Notes: generated by a model not told the origin, from the sequence alone. DNA of 64,000 bases from Lytechinus pictus (GCF_037042905.1 NC_087253.1:14875501-14939500); one strand, 5' to 3'. Positions 9,811 to 22,678 are shown, counted from the first letter of the stretch. A program made the numbers and translations.

Positions 9811-12800
9811 ATAGACGGGTCAATATATGGTTTGACCCGGAACAAATTGCAACAAATGAGTTTTCAACGTTATTTTGTACTATTTGACCTCAGGAATAAC
9901 ATACTAAAAATCTACTAAAATCCGCATCCGGGAAAATGGTTAATTTCAAGATGGCGTCCAAGATGGCCGCCATTCACTAAAAATGGATATAGCTCACTCA
10001 TTATCCACCCTAGAATCCTATTTGGGTTCATATTCCATGGTCCAATGGGCAAAAGAATTTATTTATATAAGTTAGAGTAAATGTTAGCACTCCAGGGTAC
10101 TAGGAAAATCCAAGATGGCGCCCAAAATGGCTGCCGTAGTCTAAAAAATCCACAATTCATCTATTACTTACTTAAGTGGCTTTAATTTGGTTTCCATTCG
10201 ATTGTTTTAATGATAACGTAGTAAGTCGGGACAAGTTACAAGGACAGCCAGTGGTCTGGTGTGTCCAAATATACAAGATGGCTTCCAAAAATTGAGTTTA
10301 AAATGGCTGTTAATCCTTAAAATGGACATAGCTCGTATCACATCCACTTGAGAGATGTGATTTTGGTGTCTAGACCATGGTTTCAATGGCCAAATAATAC
10401 ATTGGGACAAGTTACAAGGACAGTCAGTGGTCCGGTATGTTCAAAAATCCAAGATGGCTTCCAAAAATGGGGTAAAAAATGATGTTGCTACTAAAAAAAA
10501 CCAACATAACTTTGTTCAATATCCGGGAACATGATTTTTTTTTGCCTATAATCATTGTTAAATGGGTCAAATAATAAATTGGAATCAGTTATAAAGGAAG
10601 ATTGGTGGTCAAGTATGTCCAAAAGTCCACGGTGGCTTAAAAGTAGAATCAATTAGCCGCGATGGTATTTAAAAATGGACATAGTTCATGTTTTATTCGT
10701 CAATGGCATATGATTTTGTTGCCTATATCATGGTTTCAAAAGGCAGAAAATTAGTTATAAGGACAGTCAGTGGTCCAGCATTTCGGAAATCTAAGAAAGC
10801 TTCAAAAAATCGGAGTCTAAAATGACTGTTGTTACTTTAAAAATTGACATAGTTCATTCAAAATCCACCTAGAAGATATGATTTCGGTGTCCACACTATG
10901 GTTTCATGGTTAAAATAATACGTTTGGACTGGTTACATTGATATGCAGTTGTCCAGTTTGCCTAAAGCACAAGAGGGTTTTTTAAAAAAGGAATCTAAAA
11001 CGACTCATATCATTCAATAGTGGTCAGAGTTCTACAATATTCATCTGCAAGAAATAATGTTGGTGTCCAAATTGTGCTATGAAGGGTCAAATAATACATT
11101 CGGACAAGTAACAAGGATGGTTAGTACACTATTTTGTCAAAGAATCCATGATGGATTCTAAAATTTCATCAAAATGGGTGCTGTTACCAACTCATGAAGC
11201 AATATGATAACTTAATTGTCCCCAGGCATTTAAGTGTAGGCACCAATATTATTTCTAACAGGTAGATATTTTATGGAGCAGTAGTCACTTTACATGCTTT
11301 AGAACCCATTTTTAAGCCAACTTGGATTTTAAGGCAAAATGGATAGCTGCATATCATTGTAACCAGTCCCAAAGTATTGTTTGACCCTTGAAACCCTAGT
11401 GTAGACACCAAAATAATATCCCCAAGGTGTATTTATAATGTTCTATATCCACTTTTACGTAAAAGCAGTCATTTAAGACCCCCATTTTTAAAGCCATCTT
11501 TGATTTTTGGACATACCTGACACCTGACTGTCCTTTCAACTAAACCCAATGTATTGCTTGACCCTGTAAACTCTAGTATAGACAGTAAAATCATACCTCC
11601 AATGTGTATTTATAATAAACGATGCATACTTTTAAGTAGCAACAGTCAATTTACACCCCATTTTTTTAGTAATTTTGGATTTTTTTACATACAGACAACT
11701 GACTGGTCTTGTAACTTACCCTAGTGTATTACTTGACCCTTTTAAACCATGCTTTTAACACCAAACTCATATTTCCCAGACGGATATTAAACAAACTATG
11801 TCCTTTTATAAGTAACATCAGACATTTCTTATTCCATTTTTGGAAGCCATCTTTTAATTTTGGACATACTAGACCACTGACTGCCATTGTCTTGTCCTAA
11901 TATATAATTTGACCCTTGAAACCAGAGTTTAGACACCGAAATCATACCTCACCGGCGGATTTAAAATGAGCTATACCACTTTTAAGTATCAGCAGCATAT
12001 TTTTAAGACCAATTTTTGGACGCCATCTTCGATTTTTGGACAAACCAGACCATTGACTGTCCTTTTAACTTATCCTGATATATTATTTGACCCTTGAAAC
12101 CAGTGGTTTAGACACCAAAATCACATTTCCAGGCCGATTTGAAACGAGCTTTGTCCGCTTTAAGTATTAGCAGCCATTTCAGAATCAATTTTTAGAATCC
12201 ATCGGGGATTTTTGCACATACCAGACCACTGACTTTCCTTGTAACTTGTCCCAATATATTATTTGACCCATTTAACCATGGTATAAGACACTAAAATCAT
12301 ATTTCTGGACATTGAGCAAACTATGTCGGATTTTTTTAAAGTAGCAACAGCAATTTTCGACTCCATTCTTTGAAGCCATCTTGGATATTTGAACATACTG
12401 GACCACTGACTGTGCTTGTAACTTGTCCCAATGTCTTATTTGACCATTGAAATCATGCTCTAGACACCAAAATCATTATGTCCCAGGCGGTTATGAAATG
12501 AACTATGTCCATTTTAATTATCAACACCCATTTTAAACTCCATTTTTGGAAGCCATCTTGGATTTTTGGACACACCAGACAACTGACTGTCCTTTTAACT
12601 TGTTTCAATGTATTATTTCACCCTTAAAACCATTGAATAAAAAACAAATTTAGATGAATTGTGTATTTTCAGCCTACGGCAGCCATTTTGTGCGCCATCT
12701 TCGATTTGCCTGGTACATTGGAGGGCTTATAATTCATTCTAGCCTAAATCATTTTTTGTACCCCAGACCATGGAATATGAACTGAAATAGGATTCTAGAG

Positions 12801-13007
12801 TGGATAATATGTCAGTTGTATCCATTTTCAGTGAATGTTGGCCATCTTGGACGCCATCTTGAAAATAACAACTTTCCCGGATGCGGATTTTGGTAGATTT
12901 TTAGTATGTTATTACTAAGGTCAAATAGTACAAAATACCGTTGAAAAATCATTTGTTGCAATTTGTTCCGGGTAAGGCTATTTTTGGTCGTATATTGACC
13001 CGTCTAT
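9811..13007. mobile_element. 3.2-kb foldback element with internally repetitive arms
   Basis: Ends ATAGACGGGTCAATATA and its inverse. Next to them on both sides lie CCCGGAACAAATTGCAACAA and CGCATCCGGGAAA in mirror order. Each arm of about 1.5 kb consists of degenerate units near 180-200 bp containing ACAAGGACAGTCAGTGGTC, CCAAGATGGCTTCC and CATGGTTTCA...GGTCAAATAATACATT. They are read forwards to about 11200 and inverted after about 11290. No coding capacity. Confidence 0.88.
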
Positions 13008-13045
13008 TAAATCAATCTCCAACCGAAGAGGAAAATGTATATCGT

Positions 13046-13047
<2 letters not shown>

Positions 13048-13076
<29 letters not shown>

Positions 13077-13077
13077 C
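13048..13077. repeat. Poly-T tract
   Basis: About 28 consecutive T. Confidence 0.9.
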
Positions 13078-14465
13078 AAAGTCATGCAAATTAATTAAAT
13101 ACAAAGCAAAATACGAAATACAGAAATAAAAAAGGAACTCATTGGAATGCACTTCTTGTTTATGTGAGTTCCCTGCAATAAATAACTGATTAATAACTGA
13201 TTAAATGATATGACCCCCCCCCCCCCTTCCCTCAGATGATCGTCTATAGGCGTATCACAATTGTATTCATGTTCCATTATTTTCGGCCGAACCGGGATGA
13301 GTTTAGTTCGAGAAAGGATCCCGAAAACCATCGAAAAGGGGTCTTTAAGCTTTTCCTAAAATCTATTTCATTTTGGGTACGCTTAGTTTAAGTCTTCTCC
13401 GATTAATCCTTTTTTTGGGGGGGGGCGGGGGAGATGTGGGGTCATAATTATGTCGCGGTTGAAAAGTAAATTGACAACCGTTTATGAGATTACTTTACAT
13501 GTTGGAACAGTAGGGAGTATTTTAATAATCAAAATCCCCAAAGAATCTTTGAACGTTAATTTGGAAAGTAGACCTATCTATCTTGTTGAATTTTACAATA
13601 AATAAAAGAACCACCGACGAATAGATGAAGTTTCTATAAATCGTGTTTATCATTATGAGTAGTTTTTTTTCAATCATATGCCTTAAAAATTGATCCTCAT
13701 ACTATACAAGACCTGCACCAATACTGACAACCAAAATATTATGTCCCTTTCATTCCCGCGCGAAATAATAATGACCGCGCCATATCAAGTTGATTTTTAC
13801 TCACCTTTCGCCCTCCAAGTAAGACACACCTGAAATATTCCTCTCGTCAATTTCACTCAATTTTGATATTTAATATAAATCGAACAAAATCAATTATTTG
13901 CCTGCAAAATCCTACATTCAGTTCAAATTCATGTTAGTGTGTTACTAAGTGCGAAGTCAGGCCGAGGTACAATATAATAATATCGCACTTCAGAACCGGG
14001 TGCACGTTCAAGTATATTGTTGTAAAGGCATTCCATTGGCATAAAGAATTATTGTGCAGTCGAACTCGTTTTATTTGTATCATTTTAATAGTCATTGAAC
14101 TACATGTACACACCCAAAACCAACCCCATGGTGCCAATACACAGGAGAGAGAAAGAGAGAGTGGGAGAGACAGAAAGAGAGAGGGAGAGAGAGATGAAAA
14201 TATCATACCCATGTTTATCTTTCATTCTTTCTTTCATAAAAGTTATTGTATTCTCGACCGGTTGGTCGCTCGCGGGTCTCCGACGTCACAATAGAAAGAG
14301 ACATGCCTCGTTGGTTTCAGAATGCCAGGCCCTATTCGCTACACTATACAGGGTATGCAAAAAAATAATCTATATTTTGTGATACATGTTTGAGATACAG
14401 TACATAACCTACAATGTATAAGTACATTCGCCTATCAGAAAAAGTATTTTAGAATTTTAATGTTA
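13078..14465. other. No gene recognised; intergenic or upstream BAF-like flank
   Basis: C- and G-runs at 13205 and 13418 and a GA-rich run (14145-14193). On the minus strand a good donor, GGCGAAAG then GTGAGTAA near 13800, could end a non-coding first exon of the BAF-like gene, but nothing else supports it. Confidence 0.3.
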
Positions 14466-14682
14466 CACAGTAAAAACGCTGTTTAAAATTGTATACAACG
14501 CTGTTTACTATATGAACCTTATAGTATTTGTTTACCGTTTAAACAATCATGTTTAATTTATTGAAGATTAGATATTGATAATTAAACTTTGTTGCTTAAG
14601 ATTTAATCACTTGTTTAAGCTGTTTAAACAATTACTGTAAGGTTCATATAGTAAACAGCGTTGTATAATTTTTTTAACTGTG
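14466..14682. mobile_element. MITE with 55-bp inverted arms and TA flanks
   Basis: CACAGTAAAAACGCTGTTTA at the left and ACAACGCTGTTTACTATATG in both arms; inner GTTTAAAC-like words. TA on both sides. Confidence 0.85.
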
Positions 14683-16040
14683 TACGTAAACAGGTGAATA
14701 CTTCTTTCTCAAAAATTAATATGGCACGTGACTGTTTCTTCAACTTAGCCCTTTCTTTCATTACTCATATTTCTTCCCGGTTTTTTTTAATTATCTTTAT
14801 GATCCTCGACCGTTCGAAATAAACTTCATTTAGATATCGAAACCATGCTTTGTGAGAAATAAAACCCCTTTTACATGAGGTCATTCTGACTAATTTTCCT
14901 TTCACCTACACTTTCAACTCATCCCATGTCAGTTCTACATTATTTTACGAGACACCTTGTAGTACGTGTATTGGCATGTAGAATATACTATCAAGACTAT
15001 TATTTACATGAAATGTGTCATATTTGTGTTGATAATTACTCCAGGATCTCATGCGAAACAAACTTTTTCAAAGCCAGGGTGAATATCGTAAGCTGTCATG
15101 TAGACATACCAGAGGATTAATCTCGGGCCGAAATTGATCATGTTTTTATTTTACATAATATTTTGTAACCAAATCAGTTTCATTGCCAAGACTAACTCAA
15201 TAATTCTGCCTTTTGTATAAATCAAGGTTGTCAGACCTATATTTAACCTGACAATGTGTGAAGCACTATTGGGTCAAGTTGGTAACATCTTTTTTTTTTA
15301 AAGCTATAAAGTACAAATAAAACGTGATATCAGGATTTTGTTTTACATAATCGTGATAATCAACATTGGGGCCACGATATCGAAGTACATAAAGTATACA
15401 GGTGCGAGTCCAGAGTCGGATGCGAAGTTGTTTGAAAAGTTAGACAAGCAAACAAAATAAGGACATCAGTCCAAAATGGTGGACACTTCGTCGCAGATAA
15501 ATTTGACAAGAATTAATGCGTATTCCAATATTTACGGGGTGCGCAACAATGCATTCTGCATGCTTGCACCATTAGTTCTTCAAATTTTAAGCCGTGAATC
15601 CGCACCCCCCCCCCCCCTTGATCCACACGTTGTATAAATTAATGATGATGACTTTTAGATATGTGATAATTCGGTATACAGATAAGATCAAGTAAATCAT
15701 CATTTCGTATACATATATTATTTCGTATAGCCACACATACCAACCGGCCACTGTTATAAGGTTATTTCAAATGACAAGTCATTGGTCCTTATATAGGAGT
15801 CTGGTTCAAGTAAAAATCGTATTTGTACTGTTGTAATTCTAACTGGTAGACATGGCGGAAGCAGACGTCACATTTACACAGTCACAGAACAATTAAAATA
15901 TACAATGACACCTTGATGGTACAATATTTGAAAATCACTTCCGTCATAAACACCATAAAAAAATATACAATTTTGCAACTTTACTCCAATGCAACATCTT
16001 GTGCGCTGCTTTGGAGTGCAACGTTGCACCAATAGCTCTC
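14683..16040. other. No feature recognised
   Basis: AT-rich DNA; one poly-C tract near 15605. Small frames without motifs. Confidence 0.4.
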
Positions 16041-16129
16041 TGCCATGGACCTATTAGGGTGCAGCTATATATCCTTTGCATCTTCGAAGGTACAGGATTG
16101 TACCCTTTTCCCCCACCATGCACCCTGTA

Positions 16130-16500
16130 TCACTAGAAATAACCAAGGCTTCAGTCGGTCTGGAGTCGGTTTCACTGGTGTAACTGTGGCACATTATGCA
16201 TTAAACCGACTGGTGATAATAGGGGGTTTCGCAACCACGACGCAGACATTTTCTGTAACGTAGATCAATCTTTTGTCAAATCTCCTTCATGACAATGAAG
16301 TCTTTGTCGAGGGTTGGTGAATCGAAACAGCAGTTTTGTCCTGGACTCCGTACAGACGACATATTTACAATTTTTCGTCAGCTCCTAATCTTACGACGAT
16401 CTGCTGTCCCGGTTCACCATTTGTCGACAAAGACCTCCGAGCTTTTCAATGTGATTTGTCGGGCATTTTCAATAGATATCCTTATGTTGTAGAATCCGTC
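16130..16500. mobile_element. Degraded copy of satellite unit plus adjoining inverted-repeat element
   Basis: 16148-16180 (GGTCTGGAGTCGGTTTCACT) matches the 94-bp satellite unit. 16290-16440 has inverted ends (AAGTCTTTGTCGAGGGTTGG and GTTCACCATTTGTCGACAAA) also found at 22421-22606 and 40240-40400. Confidence 0.55.
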
Positions 16501-16540
16501 CCGGCACGACTGTAAAAACTCACTAATATGCCTTAAACAG

Positions 16541-16696
16541 GAGGCCGTAACACAAAGTTAGCGATTAATCGCTAAATGATTTGACCAATCAAGATCCTCG
16601 TTGCATGCGCATTTTGCTAAATAGACTGACTATGAACCAATCAGAATTGTCCTTTGAAATTAGCGATCAATCGCTAACCTTTGTGTTGCGGAACCC
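16541..16696. mobile_element. GGGTTCCG-group MITE, copy 1
   Basis: CCGTAACACAAAGTTAGCGA at the left and the inverse of GGGTTCCGCAACACAAAGGT at the right. Confidence 0.75.
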
Positions 16697-16697
16697 A

Positions 16698-16856
16698 GGG
16701 CTCCGTAACACAAAGATTAGCGATCAATCGCAAAATGAACTGACCAATCAAGATCAATGTTACATACGCATTTCAGTTCAAAATACTGACCAGGAACCAA
16801 TCAGAAGCGTTCTTTCGTATTTGCTATTCATCGCTAAGCTTTGTGTTACGGAACCC
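16698..16856. mobile_element. GGGTTCCG-group MITE, copy 2, directly adjoining copy 1
   Basis: GGGCTCCGTAACACAAAGAT at the left, inverse of GGGTTCCGTAACACAAAGCT at the right; inner ACTGACCAATCAAGATC shared with copy 1. Confidence 0.8.
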
Positions 16857-16994
16857 AGGACTGATTGTGATGTGTGTATGACACGGAGTCAAAAAGGCGA
16901 TATAAAAGCTTGCCATATTTGCATGTGAAAGAGCATGGGGTGAAACACAAGAGAACGAATCACCTGGCATGCTTTCTGCAGGTGAATATGAAGA

Positions 16995-17225
16995 GCGCAT
17001 GCTCTAACTCAGTCTCTCTTTCTGTCTCCCTCTCCCACCCACGCCCCCTTCTCTCCCTGTCTCCCACTCAATATCTCCCCTGTCCCCTCGATTCTCCCCT
17101 CCCGCTCTCTACCACGCCCCCCCCCCCGTCCTCTCCCCTCCCTCGTTTTCTATCCACTCCCTCGCTTTCAACCCCTTTCCTCTCCCTGTCTGTCTACCCC
17201 CCTCTCTCTCTCTCTCTTTAAACCA
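16995..17225. repeat. Pyrimidine (CT-rich) tract
   Basis: Over 200 bases of nearly pure C/T with embedded CTCTC runs; the Ser/Pro/Leu-rich frame here is an artefact. Confidence 0.8.
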
Positions 17226-18060
17226 TCCCTCTTTCATTTACTTTACCCGAACCCCCACTCTGTTCCTACTAATTTACAACTTTTTTTAAAATGCCTTTCT
17301 GCAATGAATAATGTATTTAGCATAGACCTTCATGTATTATATCAACGCAGAGGCCGGGTCTCTGCTAGCCATTAAATGAATGCTAACCCCATAAAAACGA
17401 GACAATGAATCTTTTCAAAATGAACGGATCTTTGTTCACTCTCATTTCTGACAGTCAGACAAATTTTGTCTGTCAATAAGAATTGTCCTTTTCCATCATT
17501 CATTTGTTTGAAAGATATTTCCGTCTAAAATGTTCTTTTATTTTATGAAAATTATTAATTCAGTCAGTAATTTCTTGCTCTGAAACACTTTGAATCACAG
17601 TGTCGATCATCAATCCCTTCCTTCTCCACCTTTTTGGCTATTTATTTTTGTAATCCCTCGTATTTAATACTGCGTAATTGACCAACAGATTATATTTTTA
17701 TCAATTTTGATCGACATTATTTTGGGTCTTTTTCTTTATCCACACCACAGCACTTCTGCTTTTGATGTGATGTAATAATTGGTCATTTCCACTATTTCTC
17801 ATAACATTAAAAAAACATAAAGTAAAGAGAGAGTGCTCCTTGGTAAACACGTGAACCCCTTTGCATTTCTGCCAGTACATGACTTCTTTGAATATAAGAA
17901 AACGATCAAAGTGAAGTGCCCTTTTTAGTTAATGACTTAATTTTCGGACGGGACGAAATCCGTCTCGTTTCACACCGCTCGAAATGAGTTTTGCGCTTCT
18001 AAGGATAACGCCCTCTTAATCATAACTTCGTGAACTTGACATATAGGTCAAAGTCATGAT
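17226..18060. other. No feature recognised
   Basis: AT-rich unique-looking DNA. Confidence 0.4.
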
Positions 18061-18195
18061 GGGGGCCCGTTGCAAAAAGAATTGCATTTAAACACAACTA
18101 AAATATCTAATGCAATTCCCGAATACGCGTATTTCATTGGTCGAAAATCGAGTTGCGATTGATTTTTTTGGGAGCAACTCTGTGAAACAGTCCCC
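18061..18195. mobile_element. GGGCCC-group MITE
   Basis: GGGGGCCCGTTGCAAAAAGA at the left and GTGAAACAGTCCCC at the right, with inverted GAGTTGC/GCAACTC inside. Confidence 0.55.
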
Positions 18196-19108
18196 ATGAT
18201 CATACATGTTGAGGGGAAGATGAAAAAGCGTCAGAGCAGAACAATGGTTTCTACGAAAATATTAAAGAGAGAAGATGGCACGGGGATTCGCCTGGAACAA
18301 TAATTCGCATGATTCTAATCCTTAGCCAAGACTCGAATACCAAATAAATACTTGTGATTTTCATGTTAACGATAACCATCTATAAGGGGGGGGTGATAAT
18401 ATGCCAAAAATTATTATATTTATTCGGTCTTCTTTATACAGTGTAGCCCTTTCAATATCGAGTATTGTTCTGCCAAGGTGTCCTGTCTGTACAGATAAAA
18501 AACATTCAAATACACAATAAATTACAAAGGAAAACCTAACGTAATACATGATATACACAAGATAATATAATTAGACTTTGAATATTATAATCACATTCAC
18601 GCATATGCATCCACACACACCCTCACACACCCACACACACACATACGCAAATATAAATATATTAAATAAAAAACCATCAGAAAACACCGATTGAAACCCA
18701 TGCTATCGAAATGAATGGTGCCTTAAACCAGAGAGCTGCCGCCCCCCCCCCCCCACTTGCATCAACCTCTGACGCATGTTGGTAGTATTAACAAGACATT
18801 TCTAAACTGACAACAATGTGTAGTTTTAAGCCAGGTCTAAGTGATTGATGCGCCGACGTTTGATGACACATGGAACCCATGAAGGTATAACTGACTGCAG
18901 AGGACGGTCAAGTCCTGCACGTGTGTTTCCAAGGTTTTCTCAGAACCATAATACATCTCTGATCTCAAGTTGAGAGTATCTTTAAGGATTGACGCATGCT
19001 CATTGGAATGTATGACTGTTTTAACTTACACTTATATACTTTTATAGTTCATACTCGTCGACCGAGCCGATCTTTTCATTTGGGGCTTGATCCATACACA
19101 CCATACCT
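18196..19108. other. No gene recognised
   Basis: Short (CA)n near 18614-18652 and a poly-C tract near 18741. Confidence 0.4.
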
Positions 19109-19146
19109 TTGTCGTTTAGTAGTTGTAGTGGTAGTAGTGGTAGTAT

Positions 19147-19212
<66 letters not shown>

Positions 19213-19260
19213 AAGTACTAGCAGCAGCAGTATTAGGAGTAGTAGTGGTGGTGGTATAGT
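19109..19260. repeat. (GTA)n/(GTG)n microsatellite
   Basis: Trinucleotide array; Val-rich and Leu-rich open frames on the two strands arise from it. Confidence 0.93.
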
Positions 19261-19315
19261 ATTAGGGGGGCATTTCTGAAAATTGAGGTTTATCAACTTT
19301 TATTTTCTTTCAAAA

Positions 19316-19475
19316 GAAGGGGAAGAAGGAGAAGGGGAAGAAGAAGAAGATAAAGAAGAAGAAGAAGAAGTTAAAGAAGAAGAAGAAGAACTTAAAGAAG
19401 AAGAAGAAAGAAGAAGGAGAAGAAGAAGAAGAAGAAGAAGGAGAAGAAGGAGGAGAAGAAGAAGAGGGAAAAAAA
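19316..19475. repeat. (GAA)n microsatellite
   Basis: Purine-only tract of GAA/GGA units about 150 bases long. Confidence 0.93.
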
Positions 19476-19739
19476 GTTTTAGGGATTACCTCTATTTCAA
19501 ATGATGTGTTTTTTTACTTTTGATTTGCCTAATTTCTAATAGAAAAATATATTTCGAAGACATAATCATACAAGCGATAATTATATATACATAATAAATA
19601 TTTGATCACGTTTTGCCCGAGTCATTCAGTTCTTTCACACCCCATAATGGTTGTTTAATACACCATGTTGGAGTAGAAACAACACCAACGAAACGCCCCC
19701 AGCAGACATGGCCAAAGCTCAAGCAGCATACTGGTTTCC

Positions 19740-19875
19740 AGCCCAATGAGAGACAGGTGCTTTTCGTGTTGCAAGTCATCGCTATGGTGACACTAGTATT
19801 GACCAATCAGGTGGCACGATGACGGAGGAGCGAGCCTGGGTTAGTTCTCCCGCCGGCCGCCATCTTGGATCCGTC
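19740..19875 (+). promoter_or_regulatory. Possible promoter or 5' UTR segment upstream of the channel gene
   Basis: A CpG- and GC-richer island holding CCAATCAG (CCAAT-box type, near 19803) and GCCGCCATCTTGG (near 19856, a YY1-type site), about 1.4 kb before the first channel ATG. Both motifs are typical near animal transcription starts. Placement is inference. Confidence 0.25.
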
Positions 19876-21284
19876 AATATCTACGTTAGATATTGGATAA
19901 ATAAACTTTTATCGGTTTTTGTACTCTCGCCTGGAATTTTCTTTCGCGTAATCACCTCGAATTTCGGAATATATCATGGATATATTGTTGCATTTACATT
20001 GATTGTTTAACTTTATTCACACTAAAAGCAATATTCCTGTGGAATTACATTCTAGTGGTGATATTTTTGAAGGATTTTAATCAAGAAAATTCACTTTCAT
20101 TAATAAAGATTTCGTGGTGCGTGCATGGCCTACGGGTATAAACTTCAGTCGCGTTTCGTCATCGTATACTTTGTGCTGAGCTGAAAGATTTTAAGACAGG
20201 ACCTTACTAAAGTTTAATCTCTATCATATTTCTCAAATGGAAGCGTCATGATTTGTTAAAAAGTGCAGCGAATCGTTGGTAAGCTGAAAAGTTGAAAAGA
20301 AACAAAACGGTTCATAGTACTTCGAATTCGACACTACACATCGTGTGTGTGTGTGTGTTTTTAGATAAAGAAGATAAAACTCCCCTCAGGTTCAAAGCAC
20401 AAGAAGAAAATCATCAAAACAACCCTGATTGTTTTGATAAAACTGCCAAAATAGTAGAACAAGAAAGTACAATTGAGTTTAAATAATGATAGTTCACTTT
20501 CAATGCTGACGCGTTAGCTGAAAACATATTTGATGACATTTATGATATAGAATCATATTCTAAACGATTTATTGACAAGGCGCTCTACAAAGAAATCTTG
20601 ACATATAAAACCACGACCCATCTGAAGTTTAGCTTTCTTTGTTTCTTTTTGTTTTTCAAGTGCGCCCGTCATAATTTATGAAGGTATGAATTGATTAAGT
20701 GGCATCGCAGAGTCAACCAATATCTATTTTATATTTGGGTTGTCTGTTGAAGTTTATGACATTGATGACGCCCGAAATTTAATCCTCCAGCAGCCCATCA
20801 AATCGTAAATATTAGGCTTTCTGCCCTTGTCTACCCGACTCGTTAAGAATTGCTGGTAGCTTCGCGTAGAAGAGGGAAGTGGTTACTTTGCGACATGGCG
20901 GTATTTACTTCGAAGTGTTTAGGCCTACATTTCTAGGAGGTTTTTTTGGTGACGAATACGGTGGATGTGGTGGTTGGTGGTATTGCTGGCTATCTACAAT
21001 GGAACGCAACAATATTGATTATATAACTGTGGATTAAAGCTAATTTTATCTTTCTGGGACTTCAGTAAGTCTCTTTTATTACTCTCTAATGGATGTGAAA
21101 GTGTATTACTATTTGATGTACATTTTCTGAGTCGTGTTTGATAACCGTGATCATGAATAATTATGTTTCATTATCAGTCGTGGAAGGAATCATGGTTTTG
21201 AATTAGCGAAATTGAAAAAGAGAAGGATCCGTTTTGATTACTTCAAAAGAAAAAAATAACATCTGAGATAAATTTTGAGGAGGT
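19876..21284 (+). other. Presumed 5' flank/UTR of the channel gene
   Basis: No transposon signature is recognised, apart from a short GT run near 20343. A locally GC-richer part at 20830-20990 includes GACATGGCGG. I cannot define an upstream exon; the last bases before the ATG read TTTTGAGGAGGT. Confidence 0.3.
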
Positions 21285-21734
21285 ATGCATGTCGCATTGG
21301 ATCGAGTAATGGAGGAGGACGAGGACGGCGAGTCAGCGGTTGAGAGACTCGTCTCCATGCGGGCAGCCCAGGCGGCGCAGGACAACAAAGTCCGTATCAA
21401 CGTCGGCGGCATCCGCCATGAGACGTACAAATCGACCTTGCGCAACATCCCCGATACCCGCCTCGCGTGGATGACGACGGTCTCGATCACGAATACGACG
21501 GCGGATTACGACCCGATCACGTGTGAGTTTTTCTTCGACCGGCACCCGACGATGTTCGAAGCGGTGTTGAACTACTATCGAACGGGCAAGCTCCACGCGC
21601 CGAGTAATGTCTGCGGCCCGGCTTTTGAGGAGGAACTTCAGTTTTGGGGGATTGATGAGAAACAGATTGAACCGTGCTGCTGGTCGCATTACACCCAGCA
21701 CAGAGATGCACAAGAAACACTGCAAAAACTCCAG
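21285..21734 (+). CDS. KCNC-like (Shaw): Shaw/Kv3-type potassium channel, exon 1 (T1 tetramerization domain)
   Basis: First coding exon of a voltage-gated K+ channel subunit; four subunits form one plasma-membrane channel. Residues 1-150. The T1 domain runs from about 35 ([17 protein letters not shown]) to 145 and includes EFFFDRHP and [10 protein letters not shown]. The zinc-binding motif HX5CX20CC of non-Shaker Kv families is complete at H104, C110, C131 and C132. The start is ambiguous: ATG 21285 or the stronger-context ATG at 21309 (residue 9), followed by an acidic stretch. The exon ends at a codon boundary with GTAAAC. Assembled with the other exons, the protein is about 619 residues, close to Kv3 channels. 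No inactivation-ball sequence or upstream coding exon is evident. GC content is clearly above that of the surrounding DNA. Confidence 0.95.
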
Positions 21735-22185
21735 GTAAACGGTGTTAATTTGGGGAGGCTTAGTGTAAAGTGCACCCTGAATATGCAGAATGTCAGAACC
21801 TTACCTATGAAAAATACACTAAAATTACAGGCTAACGATGTTGTGGTTCGGTGCTATTTTCAGGCTAAAGTGCAATTAACAAAACAAAACATAACAAAAG
21901 CTACTACAGATAAATGGTGTTATGTTCAGTTTAAGTTTAAGAGTTAAGTGAGTTAGGTTATTACCCATGACAAACGAAAAACCATTTCAGACTACAGGTA
22001 GTAAGTCGTGGCGCTTTCATTAAACGCAAATAGTTCAATTCATCTTAGGCATGATTTTCCCTTTTGGGGCAAAGTTCTTACCAACAATGTGTTGCCAACG
22101 ACATTTGCCTTAATTCAAGAGTGTAAAGACAACATCATGACACCATTGCTCAGTAAAATTGTTTGTCTTATACTGTCTTATCTAG

Positions 22186-22344
22186 GGTGCTGGATTCGAA
22201 AGCGAGGACGAGGAAGAAGAAGACGTCGCTAAAATCTTCGGAATCGAGGAAGTTTCGGAAACAGAGAAGAACCAGTGGTACAGGAAATGGCAACCCAGGA
22301 TATGGACCCTCTTAGAGGAACCCTACTCTTCCCGAGCGGCTTTG
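22186..22344 (+). CDS. KCNC-like (Shaw): Shaw/Kv3-type potassium channel, exon 2 (T1-S1 linker)
   Basis: A phase 0-0 exon of 53 codons (residues 151-203) between TATCTAG and GTAAGA. It begins [13 protein letters not shown], an acidic linker, and ends [20 protein letters not shown] plus AAL. The block WQPRIW-L-E-PYSSR is the Kv3 signature just before S1. Known Kv3/Shaw proteins have the same order: T1, acidic linker, this block, S1. It does not appear as a long open frame because the longer frame over it reads an Arg-rich shadow. Intron 1 is 451 bases and shows no recognisable element. Confidence 0.93.
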
Positions 22345-22420
22345 GTAAGATCCTAGTCTCGTTTCGCATCGCGATGCAGTGCGAATTCTAGAACACACTA
22401 AATGTATTGAACATGCCCGC

Positions 22421-22606
22421 AAATGACAATGAAACAGCTGGGAGGTCTTTGTCGAAAATTGATGAACAGGAGCAACAGTTTCGTCCTAAGTTTTGGGGCT
22501 GACGACAAATTGCAATTATATTGTTCGTCCATAGTCCAGCACGAAACTGCTGTTTTGATTCACCAACTTTCGACAAAGACTTCTCGGTTGTACATTGTCA
22601 TGAAGG
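22421..22606. mobile_element. Inverted-repeat element beside the satellite array
   Basis: AATGACAATGAAACAGCTGG...GTCTTTGTCGAAAATTGATG at the left, inverse with CACCAACTTTCGACAAAGAC at the right. It lies 76 bases after the exon 2 end and 72 bases before the array. Confidence 0.65.
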
Positions 22607-22678
22607 CATTTGGCAATACGATTTCGAATTCTTGAATCCGTCGTGCGCTGTGGAGCGAAAACCCTCTATATGCTATAT

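Noticed and set aside
13095-13331. Minus-strand frame starting MVFGILSRTKLIPVRPKIME as an upstream exon
   Set aside because: No donor before a poly-C tract and no resemblance to a known protein.
21333-21725. 130-codon minus-strand frame antisense to channel exon 1
   Set aside because: Shadow of a GC-rich coding exon; the sense strand encodes a complete T1 domain.
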